Origin: Streptomyces sp. 35G-GA-8
GTDB lineage: Bacteria; Actinomycetota; Actinomycetes; Streptomycetales; Streptomycetaceae
Direction of reading: 5' to 3'
DNA: 64,000 nucleotides
NCBI RefSeq assembly: GCF_023534745.1
Contig: NZ_JAMHJQ010000003.1
Coordinates: 156,968 to 220,967 of the forward strand
Shown here: one piece after another, positions 43,190 to 50,802 of the stretch
Position numbering within the stretch: the first letter of the stretch is position 1
Layout of the letters: each line of letters starts with the position of its first letter
The notes under the pieces: model-generated
What the model saw: the letters and a program-made list of their open reading frames with translations, nothing else
What the model was told of the DNA's origin: nothing
Database searches by the model: none
Program-made: the position numbers and the translations under genes

Positions 43190-43861
43190 GTGCCCGTCAC
43201 TCTGCACGACTTCCCCGCCCCCGTGGACCCCGTACTGCTCGAACGGCTGGCGCGGCTCGATTTCCCCACCCTGGGTCACTACTTGGAGGAGGGCTTCTGC
43301 GATCCGCGGCTGCACCGTGTCGCCGGTGAGCGCAAGCTGATCGGCCGCGCGGTCACCGTACGGATCACCGCCACCGATTCCACACTGCTGCACCACGCCG
43401 CCGGGCTCGTGGGGCCCGGCGATGTCGTGGTGATCGACTGCGGAGGCGACCGCAGACACGCGCCGCTCGGCGAGGTGGTCGCCAACGCGTTGGCGGCGCG
43501 CGGCGCGGTGGGCGCGGTGGTGGACGGGGTCTGTACCGACATCGACGCGCTGCGCGCGGTCGGCCTGCCCGTCTACGCGTACGGCCTGTCGATGCTCACC
43601 ACCAAACTGCACGGCATCGCCGACGGCGCGCTGAACACCCCTGTCACCTGCGGCGGAGTCTCCGTGCGCGCGGGTGACCTCGTCCTCGGGGACGGCAACG
43701 GGCTGCTCGTCGCCCCGGCCGGGCGGCTCGCCGCCGTACTGGACGAGGCGCTCGCCGACGACGCGGAGGAGCCGGAGCTGATCGCGGACCTGTGGCGTGG
43801 CAGGCCGCTCGGTGCGCTGACCGGCGCGACGGAGGTGGTCGAGAGACTGTCGGCCCACTGA
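43190..43861 (+). CDS. RraA-family protein (4-hydroxy-4-methyl-2-oxoglutarate aldolase type)
   Basis: A protein of 223 aa with the RraA fold: LGRAVTVRITATDS-like opening strand (IGRAVTVRI), GPGDVVVIDCGGDRRHAPLG with the metal/phosphate loop, ANALAARGAVGAVVDGVCTD with the Asp metal ligand, and VSVRAGDLVLGDGNGLLVAP. True HMG/CHA aldolases cleave gamma-hydroxy-oxo acids; RraA of E. coli instead inhibits RNase E. The catabolic neighbours favour an enzymatic role. GTG start 7 bases after the nitrilase stop. The DR motif needed for catalysis is present in GGDRR. Confidence 0.88.
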   Translation: MPVTLHDFPAPVDPVLLERLARLDFPTLGHYLEEGFCDPRLHRVAGERKLIGRAVTVRITATDSTLLHHAAGLVGPGDVVVIDCGGDRRHAPLGEVVANALAARGAVGAVVDGVCTDIDALRAVGLPVYAYGLSMLTTKLHGIADGALNTPVTCGGVSVRAGDLVLGDGNGLLVAPAGRLAAVLDEALADDAEEPELIADLWRGRPLGALTGATEVVERLSAH

Positions 43862-43996
43862 CACACCCGCGCCCACCGCACACCCCGCGCCCACCGCACA
43901 CACCGCCCACCGCACACACCGCCCACCGCACACACCGCCCACCGCACACACCGCCCACCGCACACACCACCCATCGAGCACCGCACCCATCGCGCA
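43861..43996. repeat. CA-rich minisatellite between RraA and BKACE genes
   Basis: Four perfect tandem copies of ACACACCGCCCACCGC fill 43898-43961. Looser 18-19 base variants precede and degenerate copies follow, to about 43996. The + strand has few G outside the repeats' GC steps and the minus strand is G-rich. It occupies almost the whole 158-base gap and leaves only the BKACE ribosome site (GAAAGGA) beyond it. Confidence 0.9.
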
Positions 43997-44019
43997 CCAG
44001 ACTCTTCGAAAGGACCACC

Positions 44020-44763
44020 GTGTTCCTGAAAGCCGCCGTCAACGGTGGACGCAGCACGTCCGAGCACCCCGGCGTCCCGATCACGGCCGCGGAGATAGCC
44101 GCCGACACCGCCGAGGTCCTCGCCGCCGGAGCCGATGTGGTCCATCTCCACGTCAGGGACGAGCGGGGCGGCCAGACCATCCGCCCCGACGCCCTCGCCG
44201 AGGTCCTGCGCGAGGCGCGCGCGGCGGCCCCGGGCGCGGTCCTCGGCACGACCACGGGACTGTGGACCTGCTCCTCGCCCGACGAGCGGTTCGCCCTGGT
44301 CAAGGCGTGGGAGGTACTGCCGGACTTCGCCTCCGTCGCCTTCAGCGAGGAGGGCGCCGCCGAAACGGCCGCTCTCGTGGTGGCGCGCGGTATGGGCCTG
44401 GAGAGCGCGGTATGGAGCATGGCCGATGTCCCCGCGCTGCTGGCCTCCCCGACGCTCCACCGGAACGAAAGGATCCTGATCGAGCCGATGGACCCGGACC
44501 CGGACACGGCGGTGGCCCATGCCAGGGCCATGGCCGCCGCCGTCCGGGCCGCGGGTGTCGGCTGCCCGCTGCTCTACCACGGCGAGGACGCCACCGTCTG
44601 GCCGGTGCTCCGCGCCGCCCTGGCCGACGGGCACCAGATCCGGATCGGATTCGAGGACGGTACGGCCCTCCCGGACGGCACCACGGCCCCCGACAACCGG
44701 GCGCTGGTGCTGGCCGCCCGCGCTGCCGGCCATGCTGCCGGGACCCCCTCCGGAGTAATGTGA
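44020..44763 (+). CDS. 3-keto-5-aminohexanoate cleavage enzyme family (BKACE, DUF849)
   Basis: A TIM-barrel enzyme of 247 aa. BKACE enzymes use zinc to condense a beta-keto acid with acetyl-CoA and release acetoacetate and a CoA ester. The zinc motif is VVHLHVRDE near residues 41-49, with a second His-containing strand (LYHGED) and RIGFEDG near the C-terminus. It is somewhat shorter than the usual 270-310 aa. The start is GTG after GAAAGGA. It is the last gene of the importer/nitrilase/RraA group, suggesting the imported compound is degraded through a beta-keto acid. Confidence 0.9.
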   Translation: MFLKAAVNGGRSTSEHPGVPITAAEIAADTAEVLAAGADVVHLHVRDERGGQTIRPDALAEVLREARAAAPGAVLGTTTGLWTCSSPDERFALVKAWEVLPDFASVAFSEEGAAETAALVVARGMGLESAVWSMADVPALLASPTLHRNERILIEPMDPDPDTAVAHARAMAAAVRAAGVGCPLLYHGEDATVWPVLRAALADGHQIRIGFEDGTALPDGTTAPDNRALVLAARAAGHAAGTPSGVM

Positions 44764-44956
44764 AGAAGACGAGGGTATGTCGCCGTCGGCCGCTTCGCCG
44801 GGGGCGTCCTCGATGATGGACGAGGTCGGAGGCGCGGCCCCAGGAGCGTGATCGCCATGATCGCGACTGACGCGATGACCGTACGGACGCGGGCTCATAC
44901 GGACCGCGGAGCGACTCCGTCCGCCGGGGCCCGGCGCGCCGCCACGAGGGAGACGG

Positions 44957-45193
44957 GTGGAGCAACGACGTATGTCCGTGGCAGATGAGTCGGCGCAGAG
45001 CCCTGTCGGCGCGATCGGCAGGGTCACCGTTCCGATCCCGGCCGACGGTCCCGGTGAGGTGCTGGTGTCCGTACGGGGCGGATCCGAGGCCTACGCGGCC
45101 TGGGCGGACCATCCGATCGGCAGAAACCTCCGGGTGATCGTCGTCGAGTCGATCTCGGCGCGTTCGGTCATCGTGGAGCCCTTTCCGTCCTGA
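44957..45193 (+). CDS. NfeD-like OB-fold protein
   Basis: Short protein of 78 aa, equal to the soluble beta-barrel part of NfeD without its membrane helices: VGAIGRVTVPIPADGPGEVL, then GRNLRVIVVESISARSVIVE. NfeD proteins act with flotillins in membrane organisation. The GTG start has GAGGGAG in front; an ATG five codons in is an alternative. It stands 47 bases before a flotillin gene on the same strand, the usual pairing. The upstream 193-base gap holds no other gene. Confidence 0.82.
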   Translation: MEQRRMSVADESAQSPVGAIGRVTVPIPADGPGEVLVSVRGGSEAYAAWADHPIGRNLRVIVVESISARSVIVEPFPS

Positions 45194-45240
45194 ACCCTTC
45201 CCGAACCACAGAGAAGCAGGTAGTTCGACAGGAGTACCCC

Positions 45241-46452
45241 ATGCTGTTCTGGCATGTTCCCGCGCCCAACGAGGCGATGCTCATATCCGGTTCCAAACGT
45301 CAGGCACAGGACACCCAGTTCCGGATCGTCACCGGGCACGGCAGTTTCGTGATGCCCATCAAACAGAAGGCCCGCATGCTGTCGCTCGCGCTGCGCGAGG
45401 CGGAGATCGTCGAGGACTGTGTGACCCAGCAGGGCATCCGGCTCAGGGTGCGGGCGGTATCCGTGTTCAAGGTCGGCGACGACGCGGTGTCGATCGCCAA
45501 CGCGGCCCGGCGCTTCCTGACGGAACAGGAACACATGGAAGAGCTGGTCGGCCGGATCTTCGCCGGTCACCTGCGCTCCATCGTCGGCGGACTGACCGTG
45601 GAGCAGATCATCCGCGAGCGCGACCGGGTGGCCCAGGAGGTCAAGCAGGGCAGCCACAGCGAGATGGAGAAGCTCGGCATCGTCGTGGACGCCCTCCAGA
45701 TCCAGGAGATCGAGGACGCGACCGGCTACATCAACAACCTCGCTGCCCCGCACGCCGCCGCCGTCGCGAGCCAGGCGCGTATCGCCCAGGCCAAGGCGGA
45801 CCAGGAAGCCTCCGAACGTGAGCAGCAGGCCGCCGCGCTCAAGGCGGAGTACGAACGGGACACCGCGATCAAACGGGCCGGCTTCCTCGCCGAGACCGAG
45901 CAGGTCAACGCGCGCGCCGCGCAGGCGGGACCGCTGGCGGAGGCCAGGGCCTCGCAGGACACCATCGAGCAGCAGACGGCCCTGGCGGAGCGTCAGGCGC
46001 GACTGGCGGCGCAGCGGCTGGAGGCCGAGGTCCGGCGCCCGGCGGACGCGGAGGCGTACCGGCAGCGTACGCTCGCGGAAGCCGGCCGGGACCGGGCGAA
46101 GTTCGAGGCGGACGGCAACGCGTACAGCGAGCGTGCGCTCGCCCAGGCCCAGGCCGACGCGAACACCGTCCGCGCGGCTTCCCTGAAGGACGGCAACCAG
46201 GAACTCATCGCGGCCAACCGCATCGTGGAGAACCTGCCCGCGCTGGCCGACGCGGCCGCCCGGGGCATATCGGGTGCGAACCTCACCGTCCTGAACGGCA
46301 CCGACGGCGTCAACGACATGGCCGCGGGGCTGGTCGGCCAGGGCATGGCCATCCTGAACTCGCTCAAGAGCTCCACGGACGGCGCCAAGGAGGCGGGCGC
46401 GACCCCCGGCGTGAGCCGGAAGCCGGCGCTCCGCGTCACCGAGTCCAAGTGA
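45241..46452 (+). CDS. Flotillin-like SPFH-domain protein
   Basis: SPFH/band-7 protein of 403 aa. Residues 1-170 form the SPFH domain (MLFWHVPAPNEAMLISG, MPIKQKARMLSLALREAEIV, LGIVVDALQIQEIEDATGYI). Residues about 180-330 are an Ala/Glu/Gln-rich coiled coil with repeats such as ERDTAIKRAGF and ALAERQARLAAQRLEAEVR. There is no clear N-terminal membrane helix, so it may bind the membrane through partners or a hairpin. ATG with AGGAG in front. With the NfeD-like gene it probably makes a membrane scaffold. Confidence 0.92.
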   Translation: MLFWHVPAPNEAMLISGSKRQAQDTQFRIVTGHGSFVMPIKQKARMLSLALREAEIVEDCVTQQGIRLRVRAVSVFKVGDDAVSIANAARRFLTEQEHMEELVGRIFAGHLRSIVGGLTVEQIIRERDRVAQEVKQGSHSEMEKLGIVVDALQIQEIEDATGYINNLAAPHAAAVASQARIAQAKADQEASEREQQAAALKAEYERDTAIKRAGFLAETEQVNARAAQAGPLAEARASQDTIEQQTALAERQARLAAQRLEAEVRRPADAEAYRQRTLAEAGRDRAKFEADGNAYSERALAQAQADANTVRAASLKDGNQELIAANRIVENLPALADAAARGISGANLTVLNGTDGVNDMAAGLVGQGMAILNSLKSSTDGAKEAGATPGVSRKPALRVTESK

Positions 46453-46480
46453 CCCGGCGTCCCATCGATCCCGGAGGCGA

Positions 46481-46555
46481 GTGACCCCGAATCCAGGTGA
46501 CCCGAATCCAGGTGACCCGAATCCAGGTGACCCGAATCCAGGGACCCGAATCCAC
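46481..46555. repeat. 15-base tandem repeat after the flotillin gene
   Basis: GTGACCCGAATCCAG occurs three times perfectly (46497-46541), with a 16-base variant before and a shortened copy after. It starts 28 bases after the flotillin stop and ends before the convergent ArsR gene. Confidence 0.9.
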
Positions 46556-46594
46556 TGGGCCCCGGACCGTTCCAGGAAGTTAGTGCCGGGGGCG

Positions 46595-46954
46595 CTAGGA
46601 CCGGTCCGGGGCCTCGTCGGCGGAAGCATCCTCGGCGAGACGCTTGATCGCCGTGAGCCGGGAGTCCCAGTCGGCGGCGACCCGGTCCATCCACCGGGCG
46701 GTGACACTGAGCCGCGCGGGGCGCACCGCGTAGCGCGCCTCGCGGCCCGCCCGGTGCGCGGCGACCAGACCGGCCCGGTCGAGGACCGCGAGGTGTTTGA
46801 CGATCGCCTGGCGGCTGACCGGCAGCTCCCCGGCCAGGACCGTGGCGGTCGCCTCGCCGTGAGCGGCGAGGGCGTCGAGAATCCGGCGCCTGGTCGGATC
46901 CGCCAGCGCGGTCAGGACCTCCGCCACGGTGTCCTGGTCGGCTTCTGCCGTCAT
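46595..46954 (-). CDS. ArsR-family transcriptional regulator
   Basis: A regulator of 119 aa with a winged helix (LTALADPTRRRILDALAAHG, LAGELPVSRQAIVKHLAVLD, RAGREARYAV) and no Cys, so no classic metal-sensing site. It overlaps the preceding SRPBCC gene by ATGA. This SRPBCC-ArsR pairing is common in actinobacteria. It likely autoregulates through the two palindromes upstream of the pair. Confidence 0.93.
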   Translation of the reverse strand: MTAEADQDTVAEVLTALADPTRRRILDALAAHGEATATVLAGELPVSRQAIVKHLAVLDRAGLVAAHRAGREARYAVRPARLSVTARWMDRVAADWDSRLTAIKRLAEDASADEAPDRS

Positions 46955-47412
46955 GCGTCGAGTCGCTCCACGTAATCCCGGATATTGACGACCATGTCCG
47001 TCCAGCCGTCCGTGTGGCTCTCCTTCGAGGCGACGTCCTTCCTGTCGTCCGGGATCACGATATCGGCGAAGCCGGTCTCGACCACACGCAGCCTGGTTCC
47101 GTCGCCCTCCGGGGTGAGCGTGAACTCCACGAGGGTCGAGTTGCCCTCGTCGGCCACCTGGCCGGGGTACGCGCTCGCCCAGCGGTACGAGAAGTAGTGC
47201 GGCGGATCGACCTTCACGATGGTCGTCGGGAACTGGCCGTACTGGCCGTGGTCCAGGTGCATGATGCCGCCCGGCCGCAGGTCGATGGGGGCGGGCTGCC
47301 CCTGGCCGAACCACTGCCCGACATGCTCCGGTTCTGTCAGCACCGCCCAGACGCGCTCCATGGGCGCCGCGATGGTGATCTCCCGTTCGATGCGGTCTTC
47401 GGATGTGGACAT
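46951..47412 (-). CDS. SRPBCC / AHSA1-domain protein
   Basis: A protein of 153 aa with the helix-grip START-like fold: IEREITIAAPMERVWAVLTE, HVGQWFGQGQP, TLVEFTLTPEGDGTRLRVVE and a C-terminal helix. This family binds hydrophobic ligands or resembles the Aha1 C-terminal domain. It is first of a two-gene operon with the ArsR gene. The ligand is unknown. Confidence 0.92.
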   Translation of the reverse strand: MSTSEDRIEREITIAAPMERVWAVLTEPEHVGQWFGQGQPAPIDLRPGGIMHLDHGQYGQFPTTIVKVDPPHYFSYRWASAYPGQVADEGNSTLVEFTLTPEGDGTRLRVVETGFADIVIPDDRKDVASKESHTDGWTDMVVNIRDYVERLDA

Positions 47413-47441
47413 GAGGGAACCTTCCGCTGTTCGGAACTAAC

Positions 47442-47494
47442 GTGCAACTCGATGGTTGCACCACTCCCGTGATAGTGCAACCCAAGGGTTGCGC
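47442..47494. promoter_or_regulatory. Two ArsR-type operator palindromes
   Basis: GTGCAAC-TCGATG-GTTGCAC (47442-47461) and GTGCAACCC-AA-GGGTTGCGC (47475-47494) share GTGCAAC/GTTGCAC arms. They stand just upstream of the SRPBCC-ArsR operon and are its probable autoregulatory sites. Confidence 0.75.
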
Positions 47495-47518
47495 GAAGTG
47501 GGTTCCCGCGACGCGGGC

Positions 47519-47677
47519 TCAGTGTCCGCGCGAGGCCGCCATGGCGATCGTGATCAGCGCCAGCACCACCCAGCCGAACCACAGCCAGCCGTTACTGCCG
47601 AGCGCCGCGGTGTAGCCCGTCACGACGACCAGCGCGCCGACGGTCACCACACCCATAGTCTTGGTGGATCCGGACAT
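47519..47677 (-). CDS. Small two-helix membrane protein
   Basis: Protein of 52 aa: MSGSTKTMGVVTVGALVVVT, a short turn with GSNGWLW, then a second hydrophobic helix and a basic tail ASRGH. The ATG has GAGGAGG 7 bases before it. I do not recognise a family beyond small hydrophobic actinobacterial proteins. It lies 61 bases downstream of ctaG on the same strand, but function is unknown. Confidence 0.65.
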   Translation of the reverse strand: MSGSTKTMGVVTVGALVVVTGYTAALGSNGWLWFGWVVLALITIAMAASRGH

Positions 47678-47738
47678 GTGCGTCCTCCTCCAGGCCGGGG
47701 CCATGACGCCCATCGTCGCCCGGGACCAGGGGTTCGCG

Positions 47739-48689
47739 CTACTGCCCCCGGGCCTGGAGTGAGGCCAGATACGCGTTGTACGCGGCGAGTTCCTTGTCGC
47801 CGTCCCGGTCGGCGGCGCGGTCCGAGCGCTTCGCCTGTCGCTGCTCCGAGCGGTACCACTGGTAGACGAGCGCGATCAGGACCAGCACCGACGGGATCTC
47901 GCTGAACGCCCAGGCGATACCGCCCGCCGCGTTCTGATCGGTCAGCGCGTCGATCCCGAGCGAGGCCGGGGGATCGCGGTACGCGGCGACCATCGGCTCG
48001 CTCGCCATCATCAGCGCGATCCCGAAGAACGCGTGGAACGGCATGCCGGCGAAGAGTTCCAGCATCCGCATCACATAACCGGGCCGGTGCGGCCCCGGGT
48101 CGATGCCCATGATCGGCCAGAAGAACACCAGCCCGACCGCGAGGAAGTGCACCATCATCGCGATGTGCCCGGTCTTGGACTCCATCAGGAAGTCGAAGAG
48201 GGGCGTGAAGTACAGCCCGTACAGGCTCGCGATGAAGAGCGGGATGGTGAAGGCAGGGTGACTGACGATCCGGACGTAGCGGCTGTGCAGCAGCGCCAGC
48301 AGCAGCTCGCGCGGACCCTTGTGGCCGCGCCCCGCGACCGGCAGCGCGCGCAGCGCCAGCGTCACCGGGGCGCCGAGCAGCAGCAGGATCGGCGAGACCA
48401 TGCTGATGATCATGTGCTGGACCATATGCACGCTGAACATGACCATGCCGTAGTCGTTGAGCTTGGTGCACATCACCAGCGCCACGGTCAGTACGCCGAG
48501 GACGAACGCGACGGTGCGGCCCACCGGCCAGCTGTCACCGCGTCGCCCGAGCCGCAGGACGCCCCAGCCGTACAGGACCAGTCCCAGCAGACAGCCGATC
48601 AGGAAGAAAAGGTCCGGGGAGAACTCCAGTGCCCGTCCCAGCGTGAACGGCGGCAGATCCATGGTCATGCCGTGCCCGCTGTGATCCAT
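47739..48689 (-). CDS. ctaG: Cytochrome c oxidase assembly protein, CtaG (caa3 type)
   Basis: Membrane protein of 316 aa with about seven helices. MDHSGHGMTM at the N-terminus and VHMVQHMIIS carry His/Met residues that could handle copper. Other family blocks are LLGAPVTLALRALP, MMVHFLAVGLVFFWPIMGID and MPFHAFFGIALMM. It aids copper centre assembly of cytochrome oxidase. The cytoplasmic C-terminus is charged (AKRSDRAADRDGDKELAAYN). ATG start. Confidence 0.93.
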   Translation of the reverse strand: MDHSGHGMTMDLPPFTLGRALEFSPDLFFLIGCLLGLVLYGWGVLRLGRRGDSWPVGRTVAFVLGVLTVALVMCTKLNDYGMVMFSVHMVQHMIISMVSPILLLLGAPVTLALRALPVAGRGHKGPRELLLALLHSRYVRIVSHPAFTIPLFIASLYGLYFTPLFDFLMESKTGHIAMMVHFLAVGLVFFWPIMGIDPGPHRPGYVMRMLELFAGMPFHAFFGIALMMASEPMVAAYRDPPASLGIDALTDQNAAGGIAWAFSEIPSVLVLIALVYQWYRSEQRQAKRSDRAADRDGDKELAAYNAYLASLQARGQ

Positions 48690-48731
48690 CCGTCCGCTCC
48701 CGGATTCGTATCGATTGTCCGCACCAGACTA

Positions 48732-48769
48732 GAACCGCCCCCGGTCGCGGCTGCGACCGGGGGCGGTTC
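48732..48769 (-). terminator. Terminator of the phosphofructokinase gene
   Basis: Perfect 17-base inverted repeat (48732-48748 and 48753-48769) with a GGCT loop, 57 bases after the pfkA stop and before ctaG on the same strand. Confidence 0.85.
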
Positions 48770-48825
48770 CATCGGTTCCATCGGGTTTCGGCGCGGTTCC
48801 CCCGCGGTTCAACCGTCGCTCGGGC

Positions 48826-49851
48826 TCAGAGCACGCACTCCGCCTCGGCGTACCGCTCGGCGGGCACCGTCTTGAGCGTCTCGACGGCGTCGCCCAGCGG
48901 CACCATCACGATGTCCGTGCCACGCAGCGCGGTCAGCATCCCGAACTCGCCGCGGTGCACGGCCTCGACGGCGTGCCAGCCGAACCGGGTGGCCAGCACC
49001 CGGTCGTACGCGGTGGGGGTGCCACCGCGCTGGACATGGCCGAGTATCACCGGCCTGGCCTCCTTGCCGAGCCGCTCCTCCAGCTCGATCGAGAGCTGCC
49101 GGGCCACACCCGCGAAGCGCTCGTGGCCGTAGATGTCCTTGCCGCCCACGTCGAATTCCATCGAGCCCTCGCGCGGCTTCGCGCCTTCCGCGACCACCAC
49201 GATCGCGAACCGCTTGCCCGCCGAGAAGCGCTTGCCGACCAGCTCGGTCAACTCGCCTATGTCGAAGGGCCGCTCGGGCACGACGATGGCGTGGGCGCCC
49301 GCTGCCATCCCGGAGTGCAGCGCGATCCAGCCGGTGTGCCGGCCCATGACCTCGACGATCAGCACACGCTGGTGGGACTCGGCGGTGGTCTTCAGCCGGT
49401 CAAGAGCCTCGGTGGCGACGCCGACGGCCGTGTCGAAGCCGAAGGTCACGTCGGTCGAGGAGATGTCGTTGTCGATGGTCTTCGGCACGCCGACGATCGG
49501 CAGTCCGGCCTCGGAGAGCAGATGGGCGGCCTTGAGGGTGCCCTCACCGCCGATCGGGATGATCGCGTCGATACCCAGGTCGGCCACATGACCCCGGGCG
49601 CGCTCCACGCCGTCCCGCAGATGCGCGGGCTGCACCCGGGACGAGCCCAGGATCGTGCCGCCGCGGGCGAGGATGCCGGCGACCGCGTCCAGATCGAGCT
49701 TGCGGTAGTCGCATTCCAGGAGGCCTTTCCAGCCGTCATGGAAGCCGATCACCTCGTCGCCGTGGTCGACGACGGCGCGGTGTACGACGGACCTGATCAC
49801 GGCGTTGAGGCCGGGGCAGTCGCCGCCTGAGGTGAGCACACCAATTCGCAT
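48826..49851 (-). CDS. pfkA: 6-phosphofructokinase
   Basis: Glycolytic phosphofructokinase of 341 aa. GGDCPGLN near residue 10, GGEGT (101-105) and PKTIDND (123-129) with the catalytic Asp, then MGRHTGWIA, are all present. Gly104 argues for ATP rather than pyrophosphate as donor; Lys124, more often seen in pyrophosphate enzymes, is usual in actinobacterial ATP enzymes. ATG start gives MRIGVLTSGGDCPG. From memory S. coelicolor has three such genes, one of them near homologues of the murT-gatD genes seen here. Confidence 0.97.
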   Translation of the reverse strand: MRIGVLTSGGDCPGLNAVIRSVVHRAVVDHGDEVIGFHDGWKGLLECDYRKLDLDAVAGILARGGTILGSSRVQPAHLRDGVERARGHVADLGIDAIIPIGGEGTLKAAHLLSEAGLPIVGVPKTIDNDISSTDVTFGFDTAVGVATEALDRLKTTAESHQRVLIVEVMGRHTGWIALHSGMAAGAHAIVVPERPFDIGELTELVGKRFSAGKRFAIVVVAEGAKPREGSMEFDVGGKDIYGHERFAGVARQLSIELEERLGKEARPVILGHVQRGGTPTAYDRVLATRFGWHAVEAVHRGEFGMLTALRGTDIVMVPLGDAVETLKTVPAERYAEAECVL

Positions 49852-49982
49852 TGCCCGCAATACCTTCGCTTCGTGGGCCGACGGCCGGACCCCATCGTCC
49901 GACCAGGTCGCCGCCACCCTACCGGCGGGCGGTGGCGGGACCGAAACCCGGCGTCCGCCTGCTGGACAGGACATGCCGGCGG

Positions 49983-50000
49983 CCCCGCCCGGAGGCGGGG
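49983..50000 (-). terminator. Short hairpin after gatD
   Basis: CCCCGCC-CGGA-GGCGGGG forms a 7-base GC stem 25 bases beyond the gatD stop. Confidence 0.5.
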
Positions 50001-50024
50001 TGCCGGAGACCTCGGAGAACGGCG

Positions 50025-50753
50025 TCAGGCGGGCTGGACCGCGGCGGCGACGCGCTCGGCGCGCAGCGCCTCGTACCAGCGGTCGTCCGTCGGCGGCAGC
50101 GCGTTCACATCGAGGGCCAGCTTCAGCAGCAGGTCCGCGATCTGCGGATTGCGGGCCATCACGGGACCGTGCATGTACGTGCCGAAAACGGTCCCGTTGT
50201 ACGCGCCCTCCGTGCCGTCGCCGGTGCCGTTGCCGCGGCCGAGCCGCACCCGCGCGAACGCCCGGGCCGTCGGACCCAGGTGCGTGATGCCCTGGTGGTT
50301 CTCGAACCCCGTCAGCTGCGGCAGGTTCAGCTGCGGGTCGATGTCGGCCAGTACGTCACCCACGCACCGCTCGCCCTCGCCGCGGGTGGAGATCACGTCG
50401 AGCAGCCCGAGGCCGGCCTCGCGCTCGCCCAGATCATTGACAAATTCATGGCCGAGGATCTGGTAGCCGGCGCAGACCGAGAACACGATCGCGCCGTTCG
50501 AGACGGCCCGGCTGAGCCCGCCGTCACGGCGCAGCCGCTCCGCGGCCAGCCGCTGGGGCCGGTCCTCACCGCCGCCGATCAGATAGATGTCGCCCGAGGT
50601 CGGCACCGGCTGGTCGCTGCGTACGTCGACACGGGTGACGTTCAGACGGCGCTGGTGGGCCCGGCGCTCCACCACCAGGGCGTTGCCCTGGTCCCCGTAG
50701 GTGCTCAGCAGGTCGGGGTAGATCCACACCAGGCGCAGGCTGCTGTCGCTCAT
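50025..50753 (-). CDS. gatD: Lipid II isoglutaminyl synthase, glutamine amidotransferase subunit GatD
   Basis: Class I glutamine amidotransferase of 242 aa that supplies ammonia to MurT for amidating D-Glu in lipid II. The nucleophile is Cys94 in FSVCAGYQILG, with His195 in TYMHGPVMARNP. The N-terminus LRLVWIYPDLLSTYGDQGNA and GGEDRPQRLAAERL are typical. The start ATG lies 49 bases after murT. Older annotations call it a cobyric-acid-synthase-like protein, which is misleading. Confidence 0.95.
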   Translation of the reverse strand: MSDSSLRLVWIYPDLLSTYGDQGNALVVERRAHQRRLNVTRVDVRSDQPVPTSGDIYLIGGGEDRPQRLAAERLRRDGGLSRAVSNGAIVFSVCAGYQILGHEFVNDLGEREAGLGLLDVISTRGEGERCVGDVLADIDPQLNLPQLTGFENHQGITHLGPTARAFARVRLGRGNGTGDGTEGAYNGTVFGTYMHGPVMARNPQIADLLLKLALDVNALPPTDDRWYEALRAERVAAAVQPA

Positions 50754-50802
50754 TCTCGCTCGTCCTTCATGCTTCCGAGGGGGCTGGTTTGCCGGTGCCG
50801 GG

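Noticed and set aside
43861-43996. CRISPR array
   Set aside because: Units are directly adjacent without unique spacers and no cas genes are present; it is a minisatellite.
46481-46555. CRISPR array or integration site
   Set aside because: No spacers, no integrase, repeats are contiguous.
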